The notes beneath the pieces were generated by a model. That model did not search any database. It was not told the origin of the DNA and saw only the letters and a list, made by a program, of their open reading frames with translations. This document shows positions 26,768 to 36,118 of a stretch of 64,000 bases of DNA, in pieces (position 1 is the first letter of the stretch; each line of letters opens with the position of its first letter). This DNA comes from Synechococcus sp. CC9616 (GTDB lineage: Bacteria > Cyanobacteriota > Cyanobacteriia > PCC-6307 > Cyanobiaceae), in assembly GCF_000515235.1 (NCBI RefSeq), contig NZ_KI911558.1:1195918-1259917 (forward strand). Reading direction: 5' to 3'. A program made the translations under genes and the position numbers.

Positions 26768-27787
26768 ATGACGGCTGGGAGTGGCGGCATCGCGGTTGTT
26801 GCCGCCGCTGCTCTCGATCAACTGCTCGGCGATCCGCGCTGGAGTCCGCACCCTGTCGTGCTGATGGGATCCCTGATCCGCTCACTGCGTTCGCTGGCCG
26901 AGGCGGTGGCAGGAGACCGGCCCTGGGCACTGCGCCTTGGAGGCGTTCTGATCACGATCACCGTCGTAAGCGGCAGCAGCCTGCTGGGCTGGGGCGTGGA
27001 ACGGATCGCCCTCGACAACAACCTGTTGATCGCCTGGCTGGGCCGCCTGCTTTTGGTGATCGGACTGGCCAGCGCTCTGGCGGCGCGCAGCCTGCGTCAG
27101 AGCGTTCTGGCTGTGCTGCAGGCGCTACCGGCCTCCTCCTCAGACAGTCTCGATGAAGCGCGCAGGCGCCTGAGCTGGATCGTGGGAAGAGATGTCACCC
27201 AACTGAATGAAGCGGAGATTGTCAGAGCCGCTGCCGAGAGTGCCTCCGAAAACGCCGTCGATGGCGTGTTCGCGCCTCTGTTCTGGATGCTGCTGGGAGC
27301 AGGTCTCTGGCAAATCAACAGCAGCTGCCCTGGCCCACTAGCCCTGGCCTGGGGGTTCAAAGCCGCCAGCACCCTTGATTCGATGTTGGGCTACCGAAGC
27401 GGAAGGCTGCTCTGGCTTGGGACTGCCGGAGCAAAGTTGGACGACCTGCTCACCTGGCTGCCCTGCCGACTGGTGATGCTCTCGTTGCCTCTGATCAGCC
27501 AACCCTGGAGGCAGCTGGTCTGTCTCGTTCGGGCGGCAGAACGGGACGGCTCACAGGATCCATCCCCCAACGCCGGCCGGTCCGAGGCCATCTATGCCCA
27601 CTGCGTTGGCATCAGCCTGGGAGGAGCCAATCGCTATGGCGATCAGTGGGTCAACAAACCGATGATCGCTGCAGCAAAGCCACCACCGGATCGCGCAGCG
27701 GTCGGAACGATCCTCAGACTGACAAACCTGCTGGAGCTCGCTTGGCTCGCAGCGGCTGTCGTTCTCATGCTGATGACCACCTTGTGA
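26768..27787 (+). CDS. cobD: adenosylcobinamide-phosphate synthase CobD/CbiB
   Basis: 339 aa integral membrane protein attaching the aminopropanol arm in (pseudo)cobalamin synthesis. Start ATG 26768. The N-terminal LDQLLGDPRWSPHPVVLMGSLI is diagnostic, as are AESASENAVDGVFAPLFW and KAASTLDSMLGYRSGRLLWLGTAGAKLDDL. Several hydrophobic helices are present. Marine Synechococcus makes pseudocobalamin, which fits. Ends against a perfect 8-bp hairpin. Confidence 0.93.
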   Translation: MTAGSGGIAVVAAAALDQLLGDPRWSPHPVVLMGSLIRSLRSLAEAVAGDRPWALRLGGVLITITVVSGSSLLGWGVERIALDNNLLIAWLGRLLLVIGLASALAARSLRQSVLAVLQALPASSSDSLDEARRRLSWIVGRDVTQLNEAEIVRAAAESASENAVDGVFAPLFWMLLGAGLWQINSSCPGPLALAWGFKAASTLDSMLGYRSGRLLWLGTAGAKLDDLLTWLPCRLVMLSLPLISQPWRQLVCLVRAAERDGSQDPSPNAGRSEAIYAHCVGISLGGANRYGDQWVNKPMIAAAKPPPDRAAVGTILRLTNLLELAWLAAAVVLMLMTTL

Positions 27788-27807
27788 TGATCACCTTGTG
27801 GTGATCA
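27788..27807. terminator. hairpin between convergent cobD and sugar transferase
   Basis: TGATCACC-TTGT-GGTGATCA is a perfect 8-bp stem with 4-base loop filling the 21-base gap between two convergent genes. No T-run on either strand, so it may act as a bidirectional transcript-end structure rather than a classical terminator. Confidence 0.5.
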
Positions 27808-27808
27808 C

Positions 27809-28567
27809 TCAGTAGGCACCACGATCCATCGGCAGCAGCAGAACGCCGAAGGTGCGCAGAATGATTGCCAGATCAAGGCTGAAGGAACGGCCTCGGGCAT
27901 AGGCGAGATCGAGTTTCACGCGCTTGCGATAGCTGAGGTTGTTGCGACCACTCACCTGCCACAGACCCGTCAGGCCAGGGCGAACGGCCGCAACCTCATC
28001 CATGTAGTGGCCGTAGCGGGTCAACTCCTTGTCCACGATCGGGCGTGGACCCACCACACTCATTTCCCCCAGGAGAACATTCAGAAACTGAGGCAGTTCA
28101 TCGAGGCTGGAGCGGCGCAGAAAACGGCCAACCCAGGTGATGCGTGGGTCTCGACGCAGCTTGAAATCTCGCTCAAATTCAGCCTGAAGCCCAGGATCCT
28201 CGGAGAGAACACGTGCCAGGACCACATCCGCATCAGCACGCATTGTGCGGAACTTGATGCATCCGAAACGTTTGTAATTACGACCAACCCGCCGTTGCAC
28301 ATAAAACACTGGACCCGGTGAGCTCAGCTTGACCATGGCGGCCAACAGCAGCAGAGCTGGGGCACCAATGCTGAGAACAGCAAGCGAGAAGCAGACGTCA
28401 CCGGTTCGCTTGAGGCCACGACCGAGGAGGCTTTGCTGACGAATCAGCGTGTAGGCGTTGAGTGACGACGGGGGGGCCGTCGTCACAGCCAGGTGAGGCC
28501 GGTAAGAGCCACGACCGATTGCCAGTCGGGCTGTCTGAGCGAGTGATGGCCGGGAGGCCGTCGTCAA
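27809..28567 (-). CDS. polyprenyl-phosphate sugar transferase (WcaJ/RfbP-type)
   Basis: 252 aa. A single hydrophobic helix (VLSIGAPALLLLAAMV) is followed by the bacterial sugar-transferase domain: SPGPVFYVQRRVGRN, FGCIKFRTM, RRSSLDELPQFLNVLLGEMSVVGPRPI, YDE-like end of VRPGLTGLWQVSGRN. Lacks the large N-terminal membrane region of full-length WcaJ, so it is the minimal catalytic type. It probably starts a lipid-linked polysaccharide repeat at the inner membrane. Downstream of a glycosyltransferase gene with 30 bases between them. Confidence 0.9.
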   Translation of the reverse strand: MTTASRPSLAQTARLAIGRGSYRPHLAVTTAPPSSLNAYTLIRQQSLLGRGLKRTGDVCFSLAVLSIGAPALLLLAAMVKLSSPGPVFYVQRRVGRNYKRFGCIKFRTMRADADVVLARVLSEDPGLQAEFERDFKLRRDPRITWVGRFLRRSSLDELPQFLNVLLGEMSVVGPRPIVDKELTRYGHYMDEVAAVRPGLTGLWQVSGRNNLSYRKRVKLDLAYARGRSFSLDLAIILRTFGVLLLPMDRGAY

Positions 28568-28597
28568 GGCTCAATGTGTGTCTCTCCATACTCAACG

Positions 28598-29827
28598 TCA
28601 CACCTGCAGTCCTGACATCCCAGCAGGGTCACTCGCCGCAACGGCACAGTTGTGCTGATGGACGTTCCAGGCGCGTCGCAAGGCGGCCTCAAAACGGCTG
28701 GAGAACGCTTCCAGGCGGAAGCGCTCGGCCCACTGCCGAATCGAGGCGGCATCGAGCTGACGCCAGAGACGCGCCTCCTCAAACCAACTAACCGCCTCAA
28801 TCAGAGACGCAACGGTCTGATCAGGAAACAGCAGGCCCGTCGCCTCTGAGGGCTGCTGACGGAGACAGCGCACGGTGTCCAGCAGGCCACCACGGCCGAA
28901 ACCGATCACAGGGGCACCTGCTGCCATGGCTTCAACCGGAGCAATCCCAAAATCCTCAAGGCCGGCAAACACAAAAGCCCGGCAGCTGCTCAGCAATGCC
29001 TCCACCTGCTGGCGGGACTGACGCCCAAGGACGGTGACGGTGGGGCCAGCAAGTTGCTGCAGACGACTCCGCTCCGGACCATCGCCAACAACCAACAGAG
29101 GCAGTCCCAGACGGTTGAAGGCCTGCACCACGAGGTCCACCCGTTTGTAGGGGACCAACCGGCAGAGACAGAGATAGAAATCCTCACGAGGGGCATCCCA
29201 ACGGAATCGCTCCACCGCCACAGGAGGATGAATCACCTCAGCGTCCCGGCCCCAAAACTGGCGGATTCGACGGGCCGTGAAACGTGAATTGGCAATCAGG
29301 TGATCGACCCGCTGTGCGCTGAGTTGATCCCACTGGCGCAGAACATGCAGCTGCCAGCGAATCAGGGGCCCAAATCCCCTGCGCACCAGTGCTGAGCGCT
29401 CCAGGTAGGCATGCATCTGATCCCAGGCGTAACGCACAGGGGTGTGCACATAACTGACATGCAGCTGATCTGGAGACGTCAACACACCCTTGGCCACCAG
29501 ATGGCTACTGCTGATCACCAGATCAGCGCCTGAGAGATCGATCTGCTCGATGGCCAGGGGCAGCAACGGCAGGTATTGCTGCACATGGCTCGTGCCCCAA
29601 GGCAGCTTTTGAATGGGGCTGGTCAGGACAGAGCGCCCGGCCAACCAGCTGCCGGGGCGGCGACTTTCCCCATCCACCAACGCGGCGAGCTGGGGTTGTC
29701 GTCCCAGAGCGGTCAGCTGCCGGTCGATCGCCTCAACCACCAACTCCGCTCCACCGCTGGATCGGGGCGTGAACCAGTCGTGCACCAAAGCGAGGCGCTG
29801 CGGCAGATCAGGGGGCATTGGCGCCAT
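28598..29827 (-). CDS. glycosyltransferase family 4
   Basis: 409 aa from ATG 29827 (other starts at 29830 TTG and 29818). GT-B fold: LVHDWFTPRSSGGAELVVEAI in the acceptor half; donor half with LYLCRLVPYKRVDLVVQAF as FYLCLCRLVPYKRVDL, LLVVGDGPERSRL, and the EX7E region EDFGIAPVEAMAAGAPVIGFGRGG. Likely adds a sugar from a nucleotide donor during surface polysaccharide synthesis, together with the adjacent sugar transferase. Confidence 0.9.
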   Translation of the reverse strand: MAPMPPDLPQRLALVHDWFTPRSSGGAELVVEAIDRQLTALGRQPQLAALVDGESRRPGSWLAGRSVLTSPIQKLPWGTSHVQQYLPLLPLAIEQIDLSGADLVISSSHLVAKGVLTSPDQLHVSYVHTPVRYAWDQMHAYLERSALVRRGFGPLIRWQLHVLRQWDQLSAQRVDHLIANSRFTARRIRQFWGRDAEVIHPPVAVERFRWDAPREDFYLCLCRLVPYKRVDLVVQAFNRLGLPLLVVGDGPERSRLQQLAGPTVTVLGRQSRQQVEALLSSCRAFVFAGLEDFGIAPVEAMAAGAPVIGFGRGGLLDTVRCLRQQPSEATGLLFPDQTVASLIEAVSWFEEARLWRQLDAASIRQWAERFRLEAFSSRFEAALRRAWNVHQHNCAVAASDPAGMSGLQV

Positions 29828-29892
29828 CAACAGCCCATGGCTGCAACGTCACGAAGTCTCTCAGCTGATTGCGGCCATGGCGCTGGCTCACG

Positions 29893-30162
29893 ATGCTGGA
29901 CTCCATGGGCAGTTCAAGTCTCACCATCAACGGCTTCCTTGAGGACGCGCTCAGTGAGCCGGACATTGGCATCACCGACCGGTTTCGCTGGCACGCGACC
30001 CCTGTGGGTATTGCAGCCCTCTGGACTGCGTCTTCGGCACCATCGACTCCGCCCTTCGAGGAGGCCGTCGAGGAAGGCCTGAAGGTGGGGCTGGATCTCA
30101 GCCGCGAAGAACGTGAATTTCACCAGGTTCAGCAAGGTCTGGTCCTCCTGTTCCATTCCTGA
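29893..30162 (+). CDS. small conserved-type hypothetical protein
   Basis: About 89 aa (ATG 29893) or 85 aa (ATG 29905). No signal peptide or membrane helix. Ordered acidic sequence with FEEAVEEGLKVGLDLSREEREFHQVQQG near the end. Codon use resembles neighbouring plus-strand genes and it reads cleanly through to its stop, while the antisense frame has weaker composition. Divergent from the glycosyltransferase. Function unknown. Confidence 0.6.
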   Translation: MLDSMGSSSLTINGFLEDALSEPDIGITDRFRWHATPVGIAALWTASSAPSTPPFEEAVEEGLKVGLDLSREEREFHQVQQGLVLLFHS

Positions 30163-30283
30163 TCGCTAAGGAATCGATTCAGAACGGGATCAAAGCGCCG
30201 GTGCGATTCGCTGAAAACCCATCCAGCAACAACAAAGTCCGACACCTAGAAGGTTGCTAACCTCCCGGCAATTTTTTGAATCT

Positions 30284-30673
30284 ATGCCCACTCCCTCACC
30301 GGCCGCTTTCATTGTTCTGGCACGCATTCGGATCAAGGCCGGCTGCGTTGAGGACTACATCTCCATGAGCAAATCCACGGATGATTTAGTTCAACAGAAT
30401 GAATCAGGGACGGCGCACCATGTGTTCGTCTCAGACCCAAGCGATCCGTTGTCGTTCACCTGGGCCGAGGCGTTCGTCAACGACGCGGCCTTTCTCGAAC
30501 ATCTGAATGCACCCCATATCGCCAATTACTTCAAGGAACATGAACGCCTTGGAGATGCTTTCAGCCTTGAGTTTTACGGGAGTATCGGGGAAGCAAGTCT
30601 CAAAGCGATGGAACAATCCGGCATCTCTTTCACGGTGTATGAAACGGCATGCGGGTTCTCGCGGTTGAGTTAG
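30284..30673 (+). CDS. antibiotic-biosynthesis-monooxygenase (ABM)-like protein
   Basis: 129 aa from ATG 30284. A ferredoxin-like dimeric alpha-beta barrel pattern: FIVLARIRIKAGCVEDYISMSK (first strand and helix), TAHHVFVSDPSDPLSFTWAEAFVNDAAFLEHLNAPHIANYF (the W-E-x-F and H-x-x-x-P/A-H signature of ABM proteins). Such proteins act as quinol monooxygenases or heme-binding enzymes; no specific activity can be given. It marks the end of the GC-rich block before an AT-rich patch. Confidence 0.78.
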   Translation: MPTPSPAAFIVLARIRIKAGCVEDYISMSKSTDDLVQQNESGTAHHVFVSDPSDPLSFTWAEAFVNDAAFLEHLNAPHIANYFKEHERLGDAFSLEFYGSIGEASLKAMEQSGISFTVYETACGFSRLS

Positions 30674-30921
30674 CGTTTTTTGTTCTCAGGTTCCCAACAA
30701 CCAGGGGCCAGATTGAGGCATTCCGTAAGGGGGAAGGTTGAGATCTCCCGGATCCTGGATGGCGACATGCCATTCGGGAAGACGCGCTGAGACGAAAGAA
30801 GGATGCTCAATATGAACTCCACTTTCAAACGCTGAGGTCCCCACAAAGCCAGGCGTCCAATGGCCTCGGCCAGAGAGACCACCCCGGAACCAAACCCAGC
30901 AGCGTTGTCTGTGCCATTCAC
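30670..30921 (-). CDS. doubtful small open frame
   Basis: 83 codons overlapping the ABM gene stop by four bases. One weakly hydrophobic stretch (KVEFILSILLSS) but no recognisable family, no ribosome-binding site and no conserved motif. Could be a decayed gene at the edge of the AT-rich patch. Kept only at low confidence. Confidence 0.25.
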   Translation of the reverse strand: MNGTDNAAGFGSGVVSLAEAIGRLALWGPQRLKVEFILSILLSSQRVFPNGMSPSRIREISTFPLTECLNLAPGCWEPENKKR

Positions 30922-31555
30922 ATCTTTGAAGCCGTTACAGTCAATAAAATCGACCTAAATCGCCTAAATCGAATGAATAAATATCTAGCAGTCGTGACAT
31001 CAGCAATATTAAACGCAGGAGGACCCAATCAGGCGGCAAAACAATAAGGCCAGTGATCAAGACTTTCCATCACGCCGCAAAAACACAAATTCCAAAGCAT
31101 GAGATCCCATCAACGAACAACAAAGCACATCGATAGCCCCGATCAACTCGTCACTCCAAAACCAACGTTTCGGCAACAAAATCAGATCGCAAGCCCCCGG
31201 ATACGATCTGACAACCCAAACAAGAGCAGATCACTTAAAACAATTGCAACCAAACTCTGCATAATCTCACCAAGGCGAATTCACAATAAAGGAACAAACG
31301 ATTATTTTTAGCAAGATATCAATCAAAAATGCATAGCTCACCGATCAGCCTGCAAGCTCTCAAATAATCACGAAACGAATGCGACGCGATCTGCAACGTT
31401 TAACACAGGTCGAAAACCCAACGGAACAGAGCATCCAGCATCGCAAGAGCGAGCAACAATCCTGGGACCTGGCAACTTCTTCCAAGCAACGGAAAGATGA
31501 TCAGCTCTGAGCTTCATGTAAAATGCGTATTACCAGAAGCTTGGCAGCAATCAAA
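30922..31555. other. AT-rich intergenic stretch, no clear gene
   Basis: About 630 bases with low GC and many stop codons in all frames. The longest candidates are a 24-codon frame at 30973-31047 and a charge-biased 70-codon frame at 31099-31311, neither convincing. Composition differs from the flanking housekeeping genes. Confidence 0.6.
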
Positions 31556-32611
31556 ATGGAAAGACGATTGATCATTCACGTCGGACCTCACAAAACTGCC
31601 AGCACCTATATCCAAAAAAGGCTGAGGGAAAATACAAAGCTCCTGGAAGAACTCAAAATCGGAATTCCAAGGCAGCCTATTTCTCACGCAAAGCATAGAG
31701 ATTTGGCTTACAAAATGAATTCAAAAAAGAAAAATTTTTGGGGCAAAGAACTAGAGCCGCTCCGAGACAAGAATCATGTTTTGATCAGCAGCGAAGCATT
31801 TTGCAACAGAATTTTGACCAATAACAATTTGGATTTTTTGCTGGATATCTCAAAATCCTATGATCTAAAGCTGACATTTGTTTACTTTGTTCGCGACCAG
31901 GTTGATCTAATGACGTCCCAATACTGTCATGGAATCAGACGCTTTTATCGCTCCTGCAGCTTTAAAGATTTTTGCCGCAAAAAACTCAGAAAAGATCGCA
32001 ATCATCATTCCTCTACATACAACCTTGCCGACAGATTTGAAAGCCATCTAGATAGGACAGATGTCGACTTTATTTTCATTCCATTAACTCGGAAGAAAGA
32101 TCCATTTTTAGAAATGGCCAGCAAACTCGGATGGCCAAACGATACGAAGTGGGAAACACTTGATGAAGGCGAATCAAGAAATGAGCAGCCAGGATGCAAG
32201 GGAATCTGGCTGAGCCGAGCAGCCTTTGAGATCTGCGAAGAGGTTGACTACCCGATCAAAAATTTAAAAAAGAAGGGTAAAATTATTCGCAATATAGCGA
32301 TCAAAAAAGGCTGGCACAATGATCGTTTCTGCGGCTACACAGACGCCCTCTATAAAAAAGTAAAGAACTACTACAGTCAATCAAATCAGAGATTCTCACT
32401 CAAGGTATGGGGAGAGGACTGGGACAAGATTGTAGAAACAAAACAAAAACCTCTTCAGATCTATCGCGGCCCAAGATCCAGCAAAGAATACAAAGAGGTT
32501 CTATCTGTCCTCAAAAAGGCGTTTAAGAAAATGGGTTGGTCAACATTAGAGAAAGAAAATCTCGTCAAATCACTAAGTGCGATCAGACCCAAGCTGAGCC
32601 GTTTTACTTAA
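31556..32611 (+). CDS. sulfotransferase-like protein
   Basis: 351 aa from ATG 31556 (an earlier ATG at 31523 adds eleven residues). The 5'-phosphosulfate-binding loop is LIIHVGPHKTASTYIQKRL at the N-terminus. A 3'-phosphate-like region FVYFVRDQVDLMTSQYCHGIRRF (RDQVDxxxS) follows. This fits PAPS-dependent sulfotransferases that decorate polysaccharides. It is lysine-rich and AT-rich, unlike its neighbours, which suggests horizontal acquisition. Close to glycosyltransferase genes, so a role in sulfated surface glycans is plausible but inferred. Confidence 0.72.
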   Translation: MERRLIIHVGPHKTASTYIQKRLRENTKLLEELKIGIPRQPISHAKHRDLAYKMNSKKKNFWGKELEPLRDKNHVLISSEAFCNRILTNNNLDFLLDISKSYDLKLTFVYFVRDQVDLMTSQYCHGIRRFYRSCSFKDFCRKKLRKDRNHHSSTYNLADRFESHLDRTDVDFIFIPLTRKKDPFLEMASKLGWPNDTKWETLDEGESRNEQPGCKGIWLSRAAFEICEEVDYPIKNLKKKGKIIRNIAIKKGWHNDRFCGYTDALYKKVKNYYSQSNQRFSLKVWGEDWDKIVETKQKPLQIYRGPRSSKEYKEVLSVLKKAFKKMGWSTLEKENLVKSLSAIRPKLSRFT

Positions 32612-33015
32612 GCCATTTTTTAAGCCCGCGCTCTTAGTTCCCATATCCATAAGCCCCTTATCCAATGTTTATGCATGGCATTGCAACTGTCCTTGCATGA
32701 TGCAGTCAATTGCGAAGAGCTTGCCCAGTTTGCGACAAGCCATTAAATCGCGCCCAATCGGAGGGCAAAAATACAAACAACCCTCTTAGTGATTAATTAA
32801 TAACAATACCAATAGCCCCCTTTAATTATATAATTTTGGCCAAAATAGCTCTATTTTGTTGAACAGTTTCCGCTCATCGCCTCTCGAATCGAGTTGTCAA
32901 ACCAGCCCAATTGACATCCCTTTTAAAGACAAATCAAAGGTTCAGGCAAAATGCATGCTGCATTTGGTCGAGTTCCTCATCTCTTGATGTGGAACTGATT
33001 CAGTGGTTCTCAAAA
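32612..33015. other. AT-rich intergenic stretch 3' of tRNA-Ser
   Basis: About 400 bases, very AT-rich around 32790-32860, with no convincing gene. It separates the sulfotransferase gene from the 3' end of tRNA-Ser. I searched by eye for a copy of the tRNA 3' end here and toward 30.7 kb and did not find one. Confidence 0.6.
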
Positions 33016-33102
33016 CGGAGAGGGTGGGATTCGAACCCACGAGGGTGTTACCCCTACACGATTTCGAGTCGTGCGCATTCAACCGGACTCTGCCACCTCT
33101 CC
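33016..33102 (-). tRNA. tRNA-Ser(CGA)
   Basis: 87 bases with discriminator G. Acceptor GGAGAGG pairs with CCTCTCC. D arm GGCAGAGTCCGGTTGAATGC; anticodon stem CACGA/TCGTG with loop CTCGAAA (anticodon CGA). Long variable arm TAGGGGTAACACCCTCG typical of serine tRNAs, T loop GTTCGAATC. The 5' half overlaps the end of comEC. Confidence 0.94.
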
Positions 33103-34968
33103 AAACGCCAGCTGGCGCGTACACACACTAGATCTTGATCCGCGAGATGCCTTTTGGCATTCGAGCCAGCGACGGTCCATCCGGCTGGGTCGAAATCCAA
33201 GCCAGTAGCCCGTCATTGGCCTGCGAGGAAGTTCTGAAACCTTGGCTTGCAAGGACCACAACGCCTGCGGGCTGGGGAGCAGCCACCAACGCTGACGGCC
33301 GGCTCTCAACAGCATCGGCTGACCACGTTGCGCAAGCAATTGGACAGAAAGTCCGGAACTGACCAGCATTTGCCCCATCTCCAACGGCGCCAAACCTTGC
33401 TGCTCCGACACCACCGTTCGAGCGATGGTCTGCCAGCAAGGAAGCGTTTCAGTCGCAACAGGATCCAGCAACAGCACCCAATCGAGTCGCTGATGACCAT
33501 GAACGCCAGCGAGACGTTGAGCCACGCGGCAGCCTTGGCGATCGCCGCTGCTGCTGATCAAGGCAGCACGACCCTGATGGCGAGCCAACAACCAAGAGCG
33601 GCGGAACTGCCGAACTCGCACAACCCCATCAGCCAATTGCCCATGGCTGTGAAACAGCACCGCCGACAACACCAACAACGGCCCCAGCCATCGCCCTGCA
33701 TCCAGCCATGACAACCACCACAGCAACAGACCCAGCACCAGCAGTCCCACCATCCAGATCTGGGGGAATCCAGTGAGCAGCTGAGCGCCAGGCCAGTTAC
33801 TAATCCAACGCACAAGGCTGATCAGGACACCCACGAGCCACTGCACCGGCCAGGCAATCCCTTGGATCAGCCCGAGCGGGGCCCACAAACTCAACAGGGC
33901 CAACAGCATGGAGGCCAAGGTGAGACAAGCCAGCAACGGTGTCGCCAGCAGATTCGCCAATACCCCATAGAGCGGAGCTGAACCGAAGTGGAGCCACTGG
34001 AGTGGGAGTGTCCACAACAGCGCTGCTGATGGGATGGCCAGCGCTGGCGCCAGCCAGCTCAAAGCCCCAGGCAGAGCTGCTGAAAGCCTTGCCTCAAGAG
34101 GTGGGGCACTCAGCACCAATCCCGCTGTTGCAGCAGCACTGAGCTGGAAACCGATCGATCGCGCCCAGGCTGGATGAACCAGCAGCATCACGCTCAAGCT
34201 GAGCAGCAGAACTCCGAACCCTTTACTGCGCTCTCCTGACTCTCGGATCAGCAGGGCCGAAGCGCCCATCAGAACGGCTCGCACCACTGAAGGCTGGGCG
34301 CCCGCCAGGGTGAGAAAGATCATCAACGCCGCCCCCGCCAACAGCAGCCGCAGCCTTCTGCCGAACAGGCTGCCCAGGCTGAGACAAGCCCCCAGCAGCA
34401 CAGAAAGGTGGAAGCCCGACGCCGCCAAGGCATGGGACAGGCCGGCATGTCGAAACGCCTGGCGCAGGTCAGCCGGCAGCTGCACTTGAGCACTGCCCAG
34501 CACCAGGGCCGCCATCAGGCCACCACGCTCCTCGCCAGCCACCAGCTGCAGTCGATCAGCAATGGTCCTGCGGGCATTGGCGATTGGGGTCCAGGGACGT
34601 TGCAGCACCTCAAGTTCGCCGACGCGCAACTGACTCCAGCTGCCCTGACGGGCCAACCGCTCAGCGGGGCCTGGCAACAATCGATGCGGCCCCTTTGAAG
34701 GGCGTTTCAAGAGTCCCTTCGCACGGACGCGCCAGCCCTGAAGCAGACGATCGGGGCAAGGACGCATGCTGAGTTCCGTGCGACCACGAACTGGGCGCCC
34801 ATCGATCCGCTGGACCGCCACCAGCACGGAACAGCTGCCCTCGAAGCGACGGGCATCGCTCAGAAGATCACCGGTGAGCTCAACAGGCCCTGTTGATGAC
34901 TGGCGCAGATATCGGATGGGATCTCCCTGCGCCGGGCTGGGAGCTCCCCAGATCAGTCCCCGCAGCAA
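33079..34968 (-). CDS. comEC: ComEC/Rec2-type DNA-uptake channel protein
   Basis: About 629 aa. N-terminal OB-like region (residues 1-140), then the competence domain with LGSAQVQLPADLRQAFRHAGLSHALAASGFHLSVLLG, which holds the family H-x-LAxSGxH signature, and about eight membrane helices. The C-terminal 150 residues are a reduced beta-lactamase-like region without clear metal ligands. The start is unusual: no ATG or GTG exists in frame before residue 1, and sense codons run back to the glyQ stop at 35029. Its stop lies inside tRNA-Ser. Confidence 0.88.
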   Translation of the reverse strand: MLRGLIWGAPSPAQGDPIRYLRQSSTGPVELTGDLLSDARRFEGSCSVLVAVQRIDGRPVRGRTELSMRPCPDRLLQGWRVRAKGLLKRPSKGPHRLLPGPAERLARQGSWSQLRVGELEVLQRPWTPIANARRTIADRLQLVAGEERGGLMAALVLGSAQVQLPADLRQAFRHAGLSHALAASGFHLSVLLGACLSLGSLFGRRLRLLLAGAALMIFLTLAGAQPSVVRAVLMGASALLIRESGERSKGFGVLLLSLSVMLLVHPAWARSIGFQLSAAATAGLVLSAPPLEARLSAALPGALSWLAPALAIPSAALLWTLPLQWLHFGSAPLYGVLANLLATPLLACLTLASMLLALLSLWAPLGLIQGIAWPVQWLVGVLISLVRWISNWPGAQLLTGFPQIWMVGLLVLGLLLWWLSWLDAGRWLGPLLVLSAVLFHSHGQLADGVVRVRQFRRSWLLARHQGRAALISSSGDRQGCRVAQRLAGVHGHQRLDWVLLLDPVATETLPCWQTIARTVVSEQQGLAPLEMGQMLVSSGLSVQLLAQRGQPMLLRAGRQRWWLLPSPQALWSLQAKVSELPRRPMTGYWLGFRPSRMDRRWLECQKASRGSRSSVCTRQLAFGEVAESG

Positions 34969-35028
34969 CAGCAGCAGGACAACACCAACAGCGATCGCCT
35001 GGACGGAACAACGACGCGGCAGAGCGGA

Positions 35029-35919
35029 TCAAGCAGCTGCTTCGATGGTTCCCCCCTCCAGCAAAGGGAAACCCAACGCCTGCCGTTCAGCCAACCAGGC
35101 CTCGGCCACCTTGCGGGCCAGATTGCGAATGCGGCCGATGGTGGCGGTTCTCTCGGTAACCGAGATCACGCCGCGGGCCTCCAGCAGGTTGAAGGTGTGG
35201 CTGCACTTGAGCACAAAATCCAGCGCCGGTGCAGGCAGATTCTTCTCAATCAGATCACCGGCTTCAGCTTCATAGATGGCAAACAGCTGCTTGAGGCGAT
35301 CTGGATCTGAGCCCTCGAAATTGAAATGGCACTGCCCCTTCTCAAAGGGCAACCAGATGTCGCCGTAACTGCGCTCACTATTCCAGCTCAGATCCCAGAT
35401 GCTTTCCACATCCTGGAGATACATCGCCAAACGCTCCAGGCCGTAGGTGATCTCAATCGAAACCGGCTTGCAATCGATCCCACCGCACTGCTGGAAATAG
35501 GTGAACTGGGTCACCTCCATGCCATCGAGCCACACCTCCCAACCCACGCCCCAGGCTCCAAGGGTGGGGGATTCCCAGTTGTCCTCCACAAAACGGATGT
35601 CGTGATCAGCGGCTTTGACGCCCAAGGCCTCCAAAGAGGCGAGGTAAGTCTCTTGAATGCCATCGGGTGATGGCTTGATCAGCACCTGATATTGGAAATA
35701 ATGTTGCGCTCGGTTGGGGTTATCGCCATAGCGGCCATCGGTGGGACGACGGCAGGGCTCCGGATAGGCAACAGCCCAGGGTTCCGGACCGATCGCCCGC
35801 AGCACCGTATGGGGACTCATGGTTCCTGCCCCTTTCTCGGTGTCGTAGGGCTGCAACAACAGGCAGCCTTGATCAGCCCAGAAACGGTTAAGCGAGCTGA
35901 TGATGTCCTGGAAGAACAC
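35029..35919 (-). CDS. glyQ: glycyl-tRNA synthetase alpha subunit
   Basis: 296 aa class II aminoacyl-tRNA synthetase subunit of the alpha2-beta2 bacterial type. Motifs: [25 protein letters not shown]-type start, [22 protein letters not shown] (motif 2), [20 protein letters not shown] as [15 protein letters not shown], and [13 protein letters not shown] (motif 3). The beta subunit (glyS) is not in the window. Its TGA stop directly precedes the comEC reading frame. Confidence 0.96.
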   Translation of the reverse strand: MFFQDIISSLNRFWADQGCLLLQPYDTEKGAGTMSPHTVLRAIGPEPWAVAYPEPCRRPTDGRYGDNPNRAQHYFQYQVLIKPSPDGIQETYLASLEALGVKAADHDIRFVEDNWESPTLGAWGVGWEVWLDGMEVTQFTYFQQCGGIDCKPVSIEITYGLERLAMYLQDVESIWDLSWNSERSYGDIWLPFEKGQCHFNFEGSDPDRLKQLFAIYEAEAGDLIEKNLPAPALDFVLKCSHTFNLLEARGVISVTERTATIGRIRNLARKVAEAWLAERQALGFPLLEGGTIEAAA

Positions 35920-36050
35920 GGTTAAACAAACCCTTGTACTGGACTGGGATCTTGCGCTTGAAACCTGCTAACCACCTGCTTAACAGCGGTGCAAACTGGC
36001 TACTGAGATCCCTGTGGTGGCCACATTCTCCATCACCGCAGCCAACAGCT

Positions 36051-36086
36051 GCTTAACGAACGGGAGCAAGGGTGATTCCGTTAAGC
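36051..36086. repeat. inverted repeat between glyQ and the 33-aa membrane protein
   Basis: GCTTAACG at 36051-36058 and CGTTAAGC at 36079-36086 form an 8-bp perfect stem around a 20-base loop. It lies downstream of the leftward 33-aa gene and could stabilise its transcript end. No T-run follows. Confidence 0.4.
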
Positions 36087-36118
36087 AAGGCAAGAGCCAG
36101 CGCTTCTGCCGCTGCCGT

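Noticed and set aside
30973-31047. 24-codon frame containing GG, possible mini-precursor
   Set aside because: The GG lacks the LSxxEL context and no exporter is near; too short to support.
31099-31311. 70-codon frame in the AT-rich patch
   Set aside because: Highly basic, no start signal, no motif; likely chance.
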